In this document: positions 25,397-37,451 of the stretch, piece by piece | How the letters are laid out: the number at the start of each line of letters is the position of its first letter | Numbering within the stretch: position 1 is the first letter of the stretch | Assembly (NCBI GenBank): GCA_017937765.1 | Contig: JAGBCY010000023.1 | Coordinates: 47,231 to 111,230, forward strand | Reading direction: 5' to 3' | Length of the DNA: 64,000 nt | From: Alistipes sp. | GTDB lineage: Bacteria; Bacteroidota; Bacteroidia; Bacteroidales; Rikenellaceae | The notes under the pieces: generated by a model | What the model was told of the DNA's origin: nothing | The model's database searches: none | What the model saw: the letters and a program-made list of their open reading frames with translations, nothing else | Made by a program: the position numbers and the translations under genes

Positions 25397-26623
25397 ATGA
25401 CGAGACGTGTATTGCTTGTAGCTCAGAACTTCTACCCCGAGTTCTTCAAGAGCAACGACATAGCCACCGAACTTGTGGCACGCGGCTATAAGGTCGACGT
25501 CTTGGCTGGCATCCCCAACTATCCCGAGGGTGTCTTCTACGATGGTTACGGCCTCTTCCGCCGCCGTGTCGACAGCTACAACGGGGCTAAGGTTTACAGA
25601 GTCTATCAGGTGCCGCGCGGTCGCCGACCGGGATCGTTGCGTCTGTCGATAAACTACCTATCGTTCCTCTTCTGCTCGACATTCTGGATACTCTTCTACT
25701 TTGTTTTCAAGCGTCGCTACGACGCCATCATCGTCCACCAGACCTCACCCATCACGCAGGCGTGGCCCGCGCTGCTACTCGGCGCCCTGCGCCGCACGCC
25801 CATATACACCTGGGTATTAGACATTTGGCCCGACTCGGTACTCGCCTTTATGCAGCGACCTAAGCGTTTCGTGAGCGCACCACTCGGCTGGTTCACAAAC
25901 CTTGTCTATCGCCGCTCGAAGCGTATCCTGATAAGCTCGCCGGGCTTTCGCGGTCTTGTCAATCGCGATGCTTCGTACGACGACAAGATCGTCTACTTTC
26001 CCAACTGGTGCGAGGATATGCTGAAGATGGAGTGCCACGAGGTACGCACGCTGCCTGAGGGCTTCCGCATTATGATGGCTGGCAATCTGTCGGATGCCAC
26101 GGGCCTCGACGGTGTTGTGGAGGTCATCAAGCGCACGGCCCAGAATCCCGAGATAAAGTGGATATTCGTAGGCGGAGGTAACCGCGAGGAGTGGTTGCGT
26201 GAGACCATCAAGGAGTGTGGCTTGGAGAGCTGCTGCGAGGTGCTCGGGCGATTCCCGTTCGAGGATATGCCGTCGCTCTATAAGCTTGCAGATGTGATGT
26301 TTATAAGCCTCAAGCCCACGACATACCAGCACCTCGAGCAGACGATCCCCGCACGACTTCAATCCTACATCGCCGCTGGTAAGCCCGTCGTGGGAATGAT
26401 CGGCGAGGGTGTCACGAAGCTCATCGACGAGATCGGCTGCGGTGCTACGGTAGATGCCGGCGACTACGAGGCCTGTGCCAAGAAGATTCTCGAGATTGCC
26501 GCCGACCGCTCGAAGCTCGCCACGTGGAGCGCGAACGCCCGCAACTACTACCTTAAGAACTACACCAAGGGTTTGTGTATCGACAACCTCGTATCAATCA
26601 TATCTAACACCTCCGACAGATGA
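25397..26623 (+). CDS. wbuB: WbuB-family glycosyltransferase (predicted L-FucNAc transferase)
   Basis: About 408 residues from ATG 25397; an earlier in-frame start overlaps fnlC. GT4 fold: VAQNFYPEFFKSNDIATELVARGYKVDV at the N-terminus, with a hydrophobic membrane-associating stretch at residues 95-115 (FLFCSTFWILFYFVF) and HQTSPITQAWPALLL. The WbuB family follows fnlABC in other species and is thought to transfer L-FucNAc. Its stop overlaps the wbuC start by ATGA. Confidence 0.88.
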   Translation: MTRRVLLVAQNFYPEFFKSNDIATELVARGYKVDVLAGIPNYPEGVFYDGYGLFRRRVDSYNGAKVYRVYQVPRGRRPGSLRLSINYLSFLFCSTFWILFYFVFKRRYDAIIVHQTSPITQAWPALLLGALRRTPIYTWVLDIWPDSVLAFMQRPKRFVSAPLGWFTNLVYRRSKRILISSPGFRGLVNRDASYDDKIVYFPNWCEDMLKMECHEVRTLPEGFRIMMAGNLSDATGLDGVVEVIKRTAQNPEIKWIFVGGGNREEWLRETIKECGLESCCEVLGRFPFEDMPSLYKLADVMFISLKPTTYQHLEQTIPARLQSYIAAGKPVVGMIGEGVTKLIDEIGCGATVDAGDYEACAKKILEIAADRSKLATWSANARNYYLKNYTKGLCIDNLVSIISNTSDR

Positions 26624-27012
26624 TCTTAGACAAGGCTCTATTGGACAGCATCACGACTAAGGCGCGCGAGAGCGAACGCCTGAGGATGAACTACAACCTG
26701 CACGACTCGCTCGATGCCAAGGCGCAACGCCTCTTCAACGCACTGGAGCCCGGCACCGAGCTACCCATACATCGCCATCAGCACACGGCCGAGACCTACA
26801 TCCTCCTGCGTGGTCGTATCGACGTGCTCTTCTACGACGACTATGGCAACCTCACCAAGAGATATGAGCTTGATCCTGAGCGCAGTAACTACGGAGTGCA
26901 TATCCCCAAGGGGCAGTGGCACACGCTCACGGTCCACGAGTCGGCCGTGATTTTCGAGGTTAAGGATGGCCCATACGCACCGCTCGAACCGTGCGACATT
27001 CTCACGATATAG
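26620..27012 (+). CDS. wbuC: WbuC-family cupin-fold protein
   Basis: 130 residues, a single small cupin domain. Metal-type motif: PIHRHQHTAETYILLRGRIDVLFYD and the second His block PKGQWHTLTV. WbuC is the usual last member of fnlABC-wbuBC modules; its reaction is not established, but a sugar-modifying or isomerising role is plausible. It overlaps wbuB by 4 nt, so translation is probably coupled. No signal peptide; cytoplasmic. Confidence 0.88.
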   Translation: MILDKALLDSITTKARESERLRMNYNLHDSLDAKAQRLFNALEPGTELPIHRHQHTAETYILLRGRIDVLFYDDYGNLTKRYELDPERSNYGVHIPKGQWHTLTVHESAVIFEVKDGPYAPLEPCDILTI

Positions 27013-27015
27013 TCT

Positions 27016-28128
27016 ATGAGTGCAGTAAAAGAGACAACCGCCAATGTGCTGATGCACCTCCTGCGTGTGGCACTCGGCACACCCACTGCGACAGCCGTGA
27101 CGATACACTCGGGGCTATGGCCCGAGGTCTATCGTCTCTCGGCGCGTCAGGGTGTGGCCGCCATTGCGTGGGATGGCCTCCAGCAGCTCGCAAGCGAGGG
27201 TGCGATATCGCCTGAGCAGGCTCCCGACAGAGCCACAAAGCTCCAGTGGGCACTTGCCGCGGAGCGCACAAAGGAGCAATACCTCAAGCATCGCAGGGCT
27301 ATCGTTCGGCTCGCCACAATATACACTGAAGCCGACATCAAGATGATGATACTCAAGGGGTTCGGCCTCAGTCTACTCTACCCCACGCCCGAGCACCGCT
27401 CCTGCTCCGATATCGACATCTGGCTCTTTGGCGAGCAAGAGCGCGCCGATGAGCTCCTCCGCCGTAGGCTCAACATCAAGATCGACGAGGACAAGCACCA
27501 CCACACGGTATTCTACCTCGATGGCGTTATGGTCGAGAACCACTACGACTTCCTAAACATCCACGCCCACCTATCGAATCGCGATATCGAGGAGCAGCTA
27601 CGCGAGCGTGCCGAGCACCCCGATATCGTTGAATTTGAGGGATGTACGATATACGTCCCCAATGCCGACTGCCACGCGCTCTTCCTCCTTCGCCACGCCG
27701 CGGCACACTTCGCTGCCGCGGAGATAGTCCTGCGCCACGTGACCGACTGGGCTATGTTCGTCAAGCACAACCACGCGAAGATCGACTGGGTGTGGCTCCG
27801 CGATGTTGCCCGACATCATAATATGGATAGGTTCCTCGACGCGATGAACGTCATCAGCTCCGAGCTATGCAACATAGACCTCGCACTTATGCCCGACACC
27901 GTGCGTCGTCCCGAGCTCGAGAGGCGCATCCTCGGCGACATCCTCTCGCCCGAATTCGATGAGACGATGCCCGAGCGTGGGCTCCTACGCATCGTCTGGT
28001 TCAAGTATCGCCGCTGGTGGGCCAACCGTTGGAAGCACCGTCTCGTCTACCGCGAGGGCCTCATAAGCACCTTCCTTGTGCAGCTGCGTAGCCACCTGCT
28101 TAAGCCTAAGAGCATCACGCACAAATAG
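27016..28128 (+). CDS. Nucleotidyltransferase-fold protein (NTP_transf_5-like)
   Basis: 370 residues. The recognisable part is the nucleotidyltransferase core: KMMILKGFGLSLLYPTPEHRSCSDIDIWL, where the SDIDIW Asp pair would bind metal, followed by VENHYDFLN. It matches the family often found near polysaccharide loci in Bacteroidota (Pfam NTP_transf_5, from memory). The substrate is unknown. It starts 3 nt after wbuC in the same operon, which suggests a role in modifying or regulating the polymer, but the family may also act elsewhere. The C-terminal part is helical and basic (WFKYRRWWANRWKHR). Confidence 0.75.
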   Translation: MSAVKETTANVLMHLLRVALGTPTATAVTIHSGLWPEVYRLSARQGVAAIAWDGLQQLASEGAISPEQAPDRATKLQWALAAERTKEQYLKHRRAIVRLATIYTEADIKMMILKGFGLSLLYPTPEHRSCSDIDIWLFGEQERADELLRRRLNIKIDEDKHHHTVFYLDGVMVENHYDFLNIHAHLSNRDIEEQLRERAEHPDIVEFEGCTIYVPNADCHALFLLRHAAAHFAAAEIVLRHVTDWAMFVKHNHAKIDWVWLRDVARHHNMDRFLDAMNVISSELCNIDLALMPDTVRRPELERRILGDILSPEFDETMPERGLLRIVWFKYRRWWANRWKHRLVYREGLISTFLVQLRSHLLKPKSITHK

Positions 28129-28153
28129 CCGCACGGCACCTCCCCACCCCGCA

Positions 28154-29020
28154 ATGTATCAGCAACAGATAAATCATATAAATCGCACGGCGATAGTTCT
28201 TGTTGTGGACGGCTCGCTGTCGATGAAGAAGATGACCTCGATAAACACGATGCGGAGGCCACGCGCCGAGGCAGCAGCTTTGGTCTGCAACTACATCATC
28301 GACGAGCTGTTGGAACGTGCAACACGCTTCGACACCGTGCGCAACTACTACGACATCGCCGCCATTGGCTACTCGGGCGAGGGTGTTGTGTCGTTGCTGC
28401 CGGGTGATGGCAAGGGCTTCGTCGCGATCAATAGGCTTGCCGAGATGGCACCTCAGCCCACGACAACATACGTCGAGCACCGTACGCCCGAGGGTGAGAC
28501 GATCGAGGTTCCCTTCGTGCTTCACCCGTGGGTAACGCCCACAGCCACGGGCGCGACACCGATGTACGAGGCTTTAGTCGAGGTTAGGGATATGGTCAAG
28601 GCGTGGTGCGAGCATCCCGACAACCGCGACAGCTTCCCGCCCATCGTCTTTCACATCACGGATGGCACGGCGAGCGACGCATCGGAGAGCGAGCTTATCG
28701 ACATCGCCCAGCGCATCACCAAGACCTCGACACGCGACGGTAACACACTCTTTATCAACGTACACCTATCGTCTACCGACCGCACCGACGCATTTTGCGA
28801 GGTATTCCCCTCGGAGGCGACATTCCACACCGACGACCCCGAGCGACTACTACTCTACCGTATGTCGAGCGTCATACCGCAAAGGATGGAGCCCCAGATT
28901 GCCGATATGCTCCACCCCATCTACAAGGGTCCTTACCGCGCCGTGGCGTTCAACACCACGGTCTACGAGATACTATCAATCATCAGCATCGGCTCGGAGA
29001 GCATCAACGCCATACGATAG
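28154..29020 (+). CDS. von Willebrand factor A domain protein (TerY-like)
   Basis: 288 residues from ATG 28154 (an upstream in-frame extension overlaps the preceding gene). The vWA MIDAS metal site is complete: DGSLSMK (DxSxS), the Thr in TGATPMYEAL, and the Asp in HITDGTASD. No signal peptide and no TM segment are seen, so it is cytoplasmic. The arrangement resembles TerY-type vWA proteins, which occur with phosphatase and kinase partners. Here the next gene, 2 nt away, encodes a kinase-like/WG protein, so the two probably act together. The link to the capsule operon may be only positional. Confidence 0.85.
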   Translation: MYQQQINHINRTAIVLVVDGSLSMKKMTSINTMRRPRAEAAALVCNYIIDELLERATRFDTVRNYYDIAAIGYSGEGVVSLLPGDGKGFVAINRLAEMAPQPTTTYVEHRTPEGETIEVPFVLHPWVTPTATGATPMYEALVEVRDMVKAWCEHPDNRDSFPPIVFHITDGTASDASESELIDIAQRITKTSTRDGNTLFINVHLSSTDRTDAFCEVFPSEATFHTDDPERLLLYRMSSVIPQRMEPQIADMLHPIYKGPYRAVAFNTTVYEILSIISIGSESINAIR

Positions 29021-29022
29021 CA

Positions 29023-29973
29023 ATGGGCATCACAACATTCTCACAATTCCGCAACGCTATGCGCTCACCGGAGTTCTATCTGCGTACGCTGCGCGACATA
29101 GAGCCCGACCCCGCGAGCGTGACTACGCGCAAGTACTTTGCCGAGTGCAGCGCACTTAGAGGCTCACATCCCGTGCTTATCTATGCACCCACGGCACTGC
29201 AGTCGATGGAGTATATCGAGCGGGCCGAAGTGGCTCTTCGTCGTGCAGGAGGCGCGCTCGGCAAACTCGAGATCATTCGCGACGAACTTATTTCGGGTGG
29301 CGCGCGACCGTCCTACGCGGACCTCATCATCGAGCCCATCGTGGAGGGCACGCTCCTGCGCGAGGCGATTCACACCTTTTCGTACGACCATCTGATGCGC
29401 GGATTGGAGGAACTGCGCGAGCGACTAAGACGCCACGACACAAGCCATAACCACCTATATATCGGCAACATAACAATCGACAGGAACTATATCTGGCACC
29501 CCTTTCGCAGCTACTACACGACCGAAGGGTACGGTGGCGACGAGGCAACGCTCTACCACCTCGCATCGCTAATCGAGGAGTATGCGCTGCGCGACAGCGT
29601 TGCGGGCGACTACCGTTTCCACGAGCCGCTATCGGCCTATCGGACGCACAGCGAGGACTCGGTAACGCGCTACGAGCTCCGCGAATACCGCCGACGTTTT
29701 GCTTCGTCGCGCGGTGTAGGCTTCGAGGACGAGAAGGGGCGCGTGGTTATCAGCGATGAGTTTCTCAGTGCCACGGACTTCTCCGAAGATCGCGCCATCG
29801 TCACCACCCGCGACCATAAGATGGGCATCATTGATAGGAACGGCTACGTGATCATCGCACCAATATACGACCACCTCGAATTCAGCCTCGAGGACGGAGT
29901 AACGGTTGCACGCTCGGGCGATATAACCACGCGTTTCGACTACTTCGGCGACATCATCAAGGAGCAATTTTAG
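29023..29973 (+). CDS. Kinase-like (probable pseudokinase) protein with C-terminal WG repeats
   Basis: 316 residues from ATG 29023, 2 nt after the vWA gene. Residues 95-190 resemble a protein-kinase core: LIIEPIVEGTLLREAI (hinge), HNHLYIGNITID where a kinase has HxDLxxxNIxxD, then HPF where DFG is expected, and a helix DEATLYHLASLIEEY. The catalytic Asp is replaced by His and the glycine loop is not apparent, so it is probably inactive. The C-terminal 90 residues have WG-repeat-like units (MGIIDRNGYVIIAPIYDHLEF). The kinase relationship is an inference from motif spacing only. Confidence 0.65.
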   Translation: MGITTFSQFRNAMRSPEFYLRTLRDIEPDPASVTTRKYFAECSALRGSHPVLIYAPTALQSMEYIERAEVALRRAGGALGKLEIIRDELISGGARPSYADLIIEPIVEGTLLREAIHTFSYDHLMRGLEELRERLRRHDTSHNHLYIGNITIDRNYIWHPFRSYYTTEGYGGDEATLYHLASLIEEYALRDSVAGDYRFHEPLSAYRTHSEDSVTRYELREYRRRFASSRGVGFEDEKGRVVISDEFLSATDFSEDRAIVTTRDHKMGIIDRNGYVIIAPIYDHLEFSLEDGVTVARSGDITTRFDYFGDIIKEQF

Positions 29974-30003
29974 GCAACGCAAAAGAATATATTTCACTAA
30001 ACC

Positions 30004-30042
30004 AGCGAGGGTGCCCGGCCAAATGCCAAGCACCCTCGCTTT
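30004..30042. terminator. Bidirectional terminator between convergent genes
   Basis: A perfect 11-bp stem (30004-30014 with 30030-30040) lies between the end of the capsule-side operon and the end of the beta-galactosidase gene on the other strand. Short T runs are present on the plus strand only (TTT). Confidence 0.75.
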
Positions 30043-30060
30043 ATGCTAACAAGCTATCCT

Positions 30061-33171
<3,111 letters not shown>

Positions 33172-33801
33172 TTATTTAAGTATTAAGTCGTCAGTTGTAA
33201 TCTTCGGCACGTAGTGCTTACCGCCCTCGCGGTAGTAGTTAAGGTTGTCACCCGGATGGCAGTCGCGAAGCTCGATATCCTCCTTCGGGCGGCCGATGGC
33301 AAGGACCAACAGCGGCTCGTACTCCAAGCCGAGCTCCTCCCTAAGTGCCGCGTGGTCGAAGGCACCGATACATATGCCGCCCAAGCCAATCTCCACAGCT
33401 TGAAGGAGCATCGACTGAGCCACGATGCCGAGGTCCATATCGACATATTTCGACTCCTCGACCGTCGAGCATATCACCACAAAGGCATTGGGCTCGGTGC
33501 CGGGGAAGGGGAGCTTTAGCTCGGGGAGCGCACCGCCGAGGCGTATATGTCGAAGCACACGCGGAGCCTCATCCCTAAGCACGGGACGGAAGCGCAACAC
33601 CTGCTGGTTGCGGGCCGAGGGGCAGAGGCGTGCCACCTCGATAATCCTACGCAGCTGATCCTCGCGCACCGTAAACGATGCGTCGTAGCCGCGATAGCTA
33701 CGGTTATGCTTCAGCAATCGCACGAGCGATGCCGTGCGCTTAGCACGCGGCTGTTGCTGAGCGTAATCCTCCATTCGTTTTTCAAGGTAGTTGTCTGCCA
33801 T
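33172..33801 (-). CDS. Nitroreductase-family flavoprotein
   Basis: 209 residues from the ATG at 33801. FMN-dependent oxidoreductase fold: NRSYRGYD near the start, the Arg-Ser-x-Arg type region, RLCPSARNQQVLRFRP, and the later GLGGICIGAFDH with the helix that follows. The substrate is unknown (nitro compounds, quinones or flavin are usual). It precedes the beta-galactosidase in one operon, probably without a functional link. Family length is normal. Confidence 0.9.
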   Translation of the reverse strand: MADNYLEKRMEDYAQQQPRAKRTASLVRLLKHNRSYRGYDASFTVREDQLRRIIEVARLCPSARNQQVLRFRPVLRDEAPRVLRHIRLGGALPELKLPFPGTEPNAFVVICSTVEESKYVDMDLGIVAQSMLLQAVEIGLGGICIGAFDHAALREELGLEYEPLLVLAIGRPKEDIELRDCHPGDNLNYYREGGKHYVPKITTDDLILK

Positions 33802-33903
33802 AACCCACACATCTTATTTAGAGCCCCGTCGCGCACCACTATATCGACGCGAGCCTCCGTTATCGTGTTATTTCATACCGCCACACAACGGTCAATTTGA
33901 CTG

Positions 33904-33933
33904 CAAAGATAATATAAAAAACTAAAAATACAA
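33904..33933 (-). promoter_or_regulatory. Promoter of nitroreductase-beta-galactosidase operon
   Basis: On the minus strand TTG (33931-33933), 19-nt spacer, TATCTTTG (33904-33911). This leaves a leader of about 95 nt. Confidence 0.8.
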
Positions 33934-33949
33934 CCGCCGAGACACAATC

Positions 33950-33991
33950 CACCAAAAATATGGGGTCGACCCCACGAAGGATCGACCCCAT
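33950..33991 (-). terminator. Terminator of large lipoprotein gene
   Basis: ATGGGGTCGA (33960-33969) pairs perfectly with TCGACCCCAT (33982-33991). On the minus strand the stem is followed by ATATTTTTGG. It lies 26 nt after the stop of the lipoprotein gene. Confidence 0.75.
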
Positions 33992-34016
33992 AATTTAAAG
34001 AGTGAACTACCAAGAC

Positions 34017-36818
34017 TTACTCGAGCTCGATGCCGTAAGTCTTCTTGATCAACTCCTTAGCGCGGCGGTGGAATGCCTCCGAACCGTGCTCAATCTTCTG
34101 CTCGGGAACAACGCGCGTGTACTCCTTAATCTCGATCGAACGAACAGGCGTGATAGAGTATGCACGCTGCATAGGCACGGGAGCCTCGCCCAACGACTTG
34201 ATAGCAGGAGCGTCGCACTTAGCAACCGATGCGTTAGCCTTTGTGGCTGTGCGAGTTGCGCCCTTACGCGTGAGGACTACGTCGCTACATACGCGAGGTG
34301 ATGTAGGAGTAGCCTGACCATACTGGAGCTGCGTTACGCAAGGATAGTAGATCTCCTGAGCGGCGTTACCCGCAGCATCCTTATAGTTGTAGATGATAGG
34401 CTTGATAGTGATCGTGTTGCGATCCTCCGACACCTCCACGGGGAAGCGTGAGTCGAGCAACAACGAGCCATCCTCGCGGTAAACGGGAGCACCGATATAT
34501 GACTTCTGGCCTACACCAAGCATATAGAACGTGTACTCCAAACCGAAGTTGAAGGTCTCGAGCGGGAACTCGCGCTCGATGTTGATAGGCAACCATACGT
34601 TACCATCGGCATCAATCTCGAGGTTCCACTTAGGACCGAAGTCGTAGAACATATGGCTAACCTTGCTCGACGAGTAATCATCAGCGGTGAAGAGGTCGTA
34701 AGGCGTAGCCACCAAATCCAACATATATGTAGGATCGGTAAGGTCGTAACCGAGGCAGAGGAGGCGGTTGAAGCCACGTGTACGGTTGTTATACTGCTCA
34801 GCCAACTCAACGAACTCCTCCCAGAGAGCATCAGTAGCATCGCGGCTAACGCCCATAGATGCGTAGAGGTCGTAGATCTCCTTAGGCAATGTCTCGGGAT
34901 ACTCCACACCAGCAGCGATAGTTACATCCGAAGTGTAGGTCTCACCGATAGGCAACCAAGCCTGAGCATCAGCATCGTAAGCTGTCATCTCGGCCGAAGC
35001 AACCCACTCACCTACGAGCTCGTCGAAGAGCGGCGAGTTAACGCGTACGGGGTAGTTAGCCTGAGGTGTAGTGTACTCAGCGATAGCAGACGAGCCGGTA
35101 GCGTTGAGGTTGTTGTTCGTACCCTCGTCGTTGTATACGAGCACTACGAGACGTGTTGTGGCGTTCTCGCGGCTTGCTACCGTGAAGTTAAGACCTGCGG
35201 CAGAGTTGATTGCCGAGATCTCGGCCGAGCCAAACTGGTTACCAGCACCCATCGACTTCATAAGTGCGAGGTAGGTGGTATTCTTAAGTGCAGCGTCGAA
35301 CTCACGAACATAGTCGCAAGCGAAGTAAACCTCGTAAGCATCCTTGTTGGGAGCCTTGATGTTGAAGGTTGCGGTGTAAGGATCCGAGCTCTCGACGGGA
35401 GTAACCACGATCTCGGGAGCGGGCTTAGTAACCTCGGGCATAGTGAACTTGTAGGTATCGAATGCCTGAGTCTTACCCTCGTTGTCGCCCATAGATGAGC
35501 AGAGCACACGGATCTCCTTGCCAGCCAAGCCCTTAGTGTCAACGAACCAGTCAGAGAGGTAGATCTCGCTGTCGCCACTCATAACCTGCGAACCGAAGGT
35601 ATAGAGTGCGAAGTACGAGCCGGTGAACCAACGCAAGTACTCCTCGTTGTTGTCGAGCAAGGGGAGGATGTTAACCTGATACTCCGACTCCTCCATAATC
35701 ATCACGTTGTAGAACGCAACATTCTCAGTGGGAGTGAACGAGATGATACCGTCGATAGGACGCAAATCGTAGGTCTTAATCTCCACGCCGCCATCGAGAT
35801 CCTCGGGCTCGAGGGTGTCAACCTGAATACGCTCGTAATAGCCTGTCCAGTACTTCTCCGAGTCGAAAGCATCGGTACCACTCTCATTAGCCCAAGCCGT
35901 CCAGTCGAACATAGGCATATAGTAGCCAGCCTGCCAGCCTGCAGGGTACGACCAGATTGCGTGTGTTACGTAGTCTACGTAGTTAGGATCGCTCTCAGGA
36001 ACGCTAACAACAGATATCTCACCATCCATATATACTACCAACTCATCGGGATCGCCCATATAGCTATACTCACCGATAAGGAAGATGCCGGGCTCGCCGG
36101 GAACCTTCGGGTCAGAGTAGCTTGCGCCATTCTCTACGATGTTGCCATCCTCGTCGCGCTCGTAGCTGTTCTCCTCGTCGTAGCGGATAGTCTTGTCATT
36201 CAAGGTGTACTGCTGAGCGTTGTAGAGAAGCATATCGATCTCCAACGAACCCTCGCTCTTAGCGTAGTTATAGAAAGGAAGCGATGTTGTGGTGTAGCGC
36301 AAAGCGTTGCCGCGAGCCTTAACCTCGGCGGGAACCACCACGTGAACAGCGAAACCATCGTAGCGACGGTCTACAACCGTAAGCGTACCCTCGTAGTTAG
36401 TCGTAGTGAACTCCACCTTGATAACCTCACCATAGAAGCTGTTGTCGCTCTTACGGAATGCGAAGTAGTAGGTGTAGGTAGTAGCTACCTCCTTACCAGT
36501 GATAAGGATGCTTGTGGTTGTCTCAACGGCGGGATCGGCGATAGTCTTAACCTCGCCACCAGCGAAGATTGCCGACTCGGGCAACTCGCCATCAATCTCG
36601 ATGTAAGCGATCTCGCTGATGCCCTCGCTCACGATGTCGATAGTTGCACCACCGGGCTCAACCGATGCCACAGTTACATCAACGGCGGCCTCAACAGGCT
36701 TCTTGTCGTCGCCACCGGTGCCAGGCTTCTCGTCGATGGGATCATCGCCACACGATGCGAGGCACACACCCAAAACGAGCGTCGCAACCGCAAATAAATA
36801 ATGTTTAAAGTTTTTCAT
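34017..36818 (-). CDS. Large surface lipoprotein with fibronectin-like repeats
   Basis: 933 residues from ATG 36818; an upstream extension to 36953 reaches the promoter and lacks a signal peptide. Signal MKNFKHYLFAVATLVLG with the lipobox CLASC. The body is a series of beta-rich modules of about 90-100 residues (VDVTVASVEPGGATIDI; later PAPEIVVTPVESSDPYTATFNI), resembling Ig/fibronectin-III folds. The end is basic with KKTYGIELE. Its style matches two other lipoproteins (40386-42548 and 43404-45380), suggesting one paralogous family. Role unknown; probably outer-membrane, surface-exposed and glycan- or protein-binding. Confidence 0.8.
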   Translation of the reverse strand: MKNFKHYLFAVATLVLGVCLASCGDDPIDEKPGTGGDDKKPVEAAVDVTVASVEPGGATIDIVSEGISEIAYIEIDGELPESAIFAGGEVKTIADPAVETTTSILITGKEVATTYTYYFAFRKSDNSFYGEVIKVEFTTTNYEGTLTVVDRRYDGFAVHVVVPAEVKARGNALRYTTTSLPFYNYAKSEGSLEIDMLLYNAQQYTLNDKTIRYDEENSYERDEDGNIVENGASYSDPKVPGEPGIFLIGEYSYMGDPDELVVYMDGEISVVSVPESDPNYVDYVTHAIWSYPAGWQAGYYMPMFDWTAWANESGTDAFDSEKYWTGYYERIQVDTLEPEDLDGGVEIKTYDLRPIDGIISFTPTENVAFYNVMIMEESEYQVNILPLLDNNEEYLRWFTGSYFALYTFGSQVMSGDSEIYLSDWFVDTKGLAGKEIRVLCSSMGDNEGKTQAFDTYKFTMPEVTKPAPEIVVTPVESSDPYTATFNIKAPNKDAYEVYFACDYVREFDAALKNTTYLALMKSMGAGNQFGSAEISAINSAAGLNFTVASRENATTRLVVLVYNDEGTNNNLNATGSSAIAEYTTPQANYPVRVNSPLFDELVGEWVASAEMTAYDADAQAWLPIGETYTSDVTIAAGVEYPETLPKEIYDLYASMGVSRDATDALWEEFVELAEQYNNRTRGFNRLLCLGYDLTDPTYMLDLVATPYDLFTADDYSSSKVSHMFYDFGPKWNLEIDADGNVWLPINIEREFPLETFNFGLEYTFYMLGVGQKSYIGAPVYREDGSLLLDSRFPVEVSEDRNTITIKPIIYNYKDAAGNAAQEIYYPCVTQLQYGQATPTSPRVCSDVVLTRKGATRTATKANASVAKCDAPAIKSLGEAPVPMQRAYSITPVRSIEIKEYTRVVPEQKIEHGSEAFHRRAKELIKKTYGIELE

Positions 36819-36855
36819 AAAGTTAATAATTTGGTTTTTAATGTGTCTTATTTCG

Positions 36856-36863
36856 TATCTTTG
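36856..36863 (+). promoter_or_regulatory. Orphan -7 box TATCTTTG on plus strand
   Basis: TTTG at 36830-36833 and TATCTTTG at 36856-36863 (spacing 22 nt) point to the right, into a 200-nt stretch with no convincing plus-strand gene. It could be a promoter for a small RNA or a chance match. Confidence 0.3.
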
Positions 36864-36879
36864 TCGTATGTCCAACGTG

Positions 36880-36887
36880 CAAATATA
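36880..36887 (-). promoter_or_regulatory. -7 box TATATTTG for large lipoprotein
   Basis: On the minus strand TATATTTG, 62 nt before the ATG at 36818. The -33 region is weak. Confidence 0.55.
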
Positions 36888-37101
36888 TGTAAATTTTTCG
36901 TAACTCACACTTTGACACGACATTTTTCCTGCATACACAGAATTTTTATTCACGCTAAAAGCTCATATTTTATATCAAATTGGGGGATATTTACAGGATT
37001 ACGAAGAGCGATAAAAGATAATAATATGGTCTTTTTACAGCCCAATATCATTACTAAAGAGAGGTATCACACCCCTCATCACACCATCGCCACCCGACAG
37101 G

Positions 37102-37305
37102 CTACCTCAGCACCCGCACATTACGGGCCTCCACGCGGCCACCCTCGTCACGAACGATGTCGTACTCCACACGCCAGTTGTGCTTCAGCGTGCGGTAACC
37201 GTCGCGCACAACGGCCGTGAAGTGGACGTATGTATCGACACCATCCTCACCGGTTATGAAGCCATAACCCCGCTTATCGTCAAACCATTTCACCCTGCCG
37301 ACCAT
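37102..37305 (-). CDS. Cold-shock domain protein (CspA family)
   Basis: 67 residues, the standard size for one cold-shock domain. The RNA-binding motifs are present: VKWFDDKRGYGFITGEDG (RNP1 region) and TYVHFTAVV (RNP2 region). It binds single-stranded RNA/DNA and acts as an RNA chaperone. The C-terminal end (GGRVEARNVRVLR) completes the last strand. It has its own minus-strand promoter box. Confidence 0.95.
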   Translation of the reverse strand: MVGRVKWFDDKRGYGFITGEDGVDTYVHFTAVVRDGYRTLKHNWRVEYDIVRDEGGRVEARNVRVLR

Positions 37306-37328
37306 ACCTCGCTAAAGTTTTGATACTC

Positions 37329-37336
37329 CAAAGTTA
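37329..37336 (-). promoter_or_regulatory. -7 box TAACTTTG for cold-shock gene
   Basis: Minus-strand TAACTTTG, 24 nt upstream of the ATG. The -33 region is not clear. Confidence 0.55.
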
Positions 37337-37386
37337 CAAATTTTCTCCCAAGTGGCAATACCATAGCGGCTCTTTTTTTCGTTAGA

Positions 37387-37418
37387 TTTGTAGATTCGCA
37401 AAAAATAGCATATATTTG
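37387..37418 (+). promoter_or_regulatory. Promoter of rSAM/lipoprotein operon
   Basis: TTTG at 37387-37390, 20-nt spacer, TATATTTG at 37411-37418; the first ATG is 33 nt downstream. Confidence 0.8.
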
Positions 37419-37451
37419 TATTGTATTTAAGCATACTAAAATTTAGAAACT

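Noticed and set aside
26991-27271. Small ORFs on both strands around the start of the nucleotidyltransferase gene
   Set aside because: They are shadows of the real frame from ATG 27016, which continues for 370 codons with recognisable motifs.
36801-37220. 139-codon ORF on the plus strand
   Set aside because: It begins at the lipoprotein start region and runs over the cold-shock gene in the other strand; composition and context do not support a gene.
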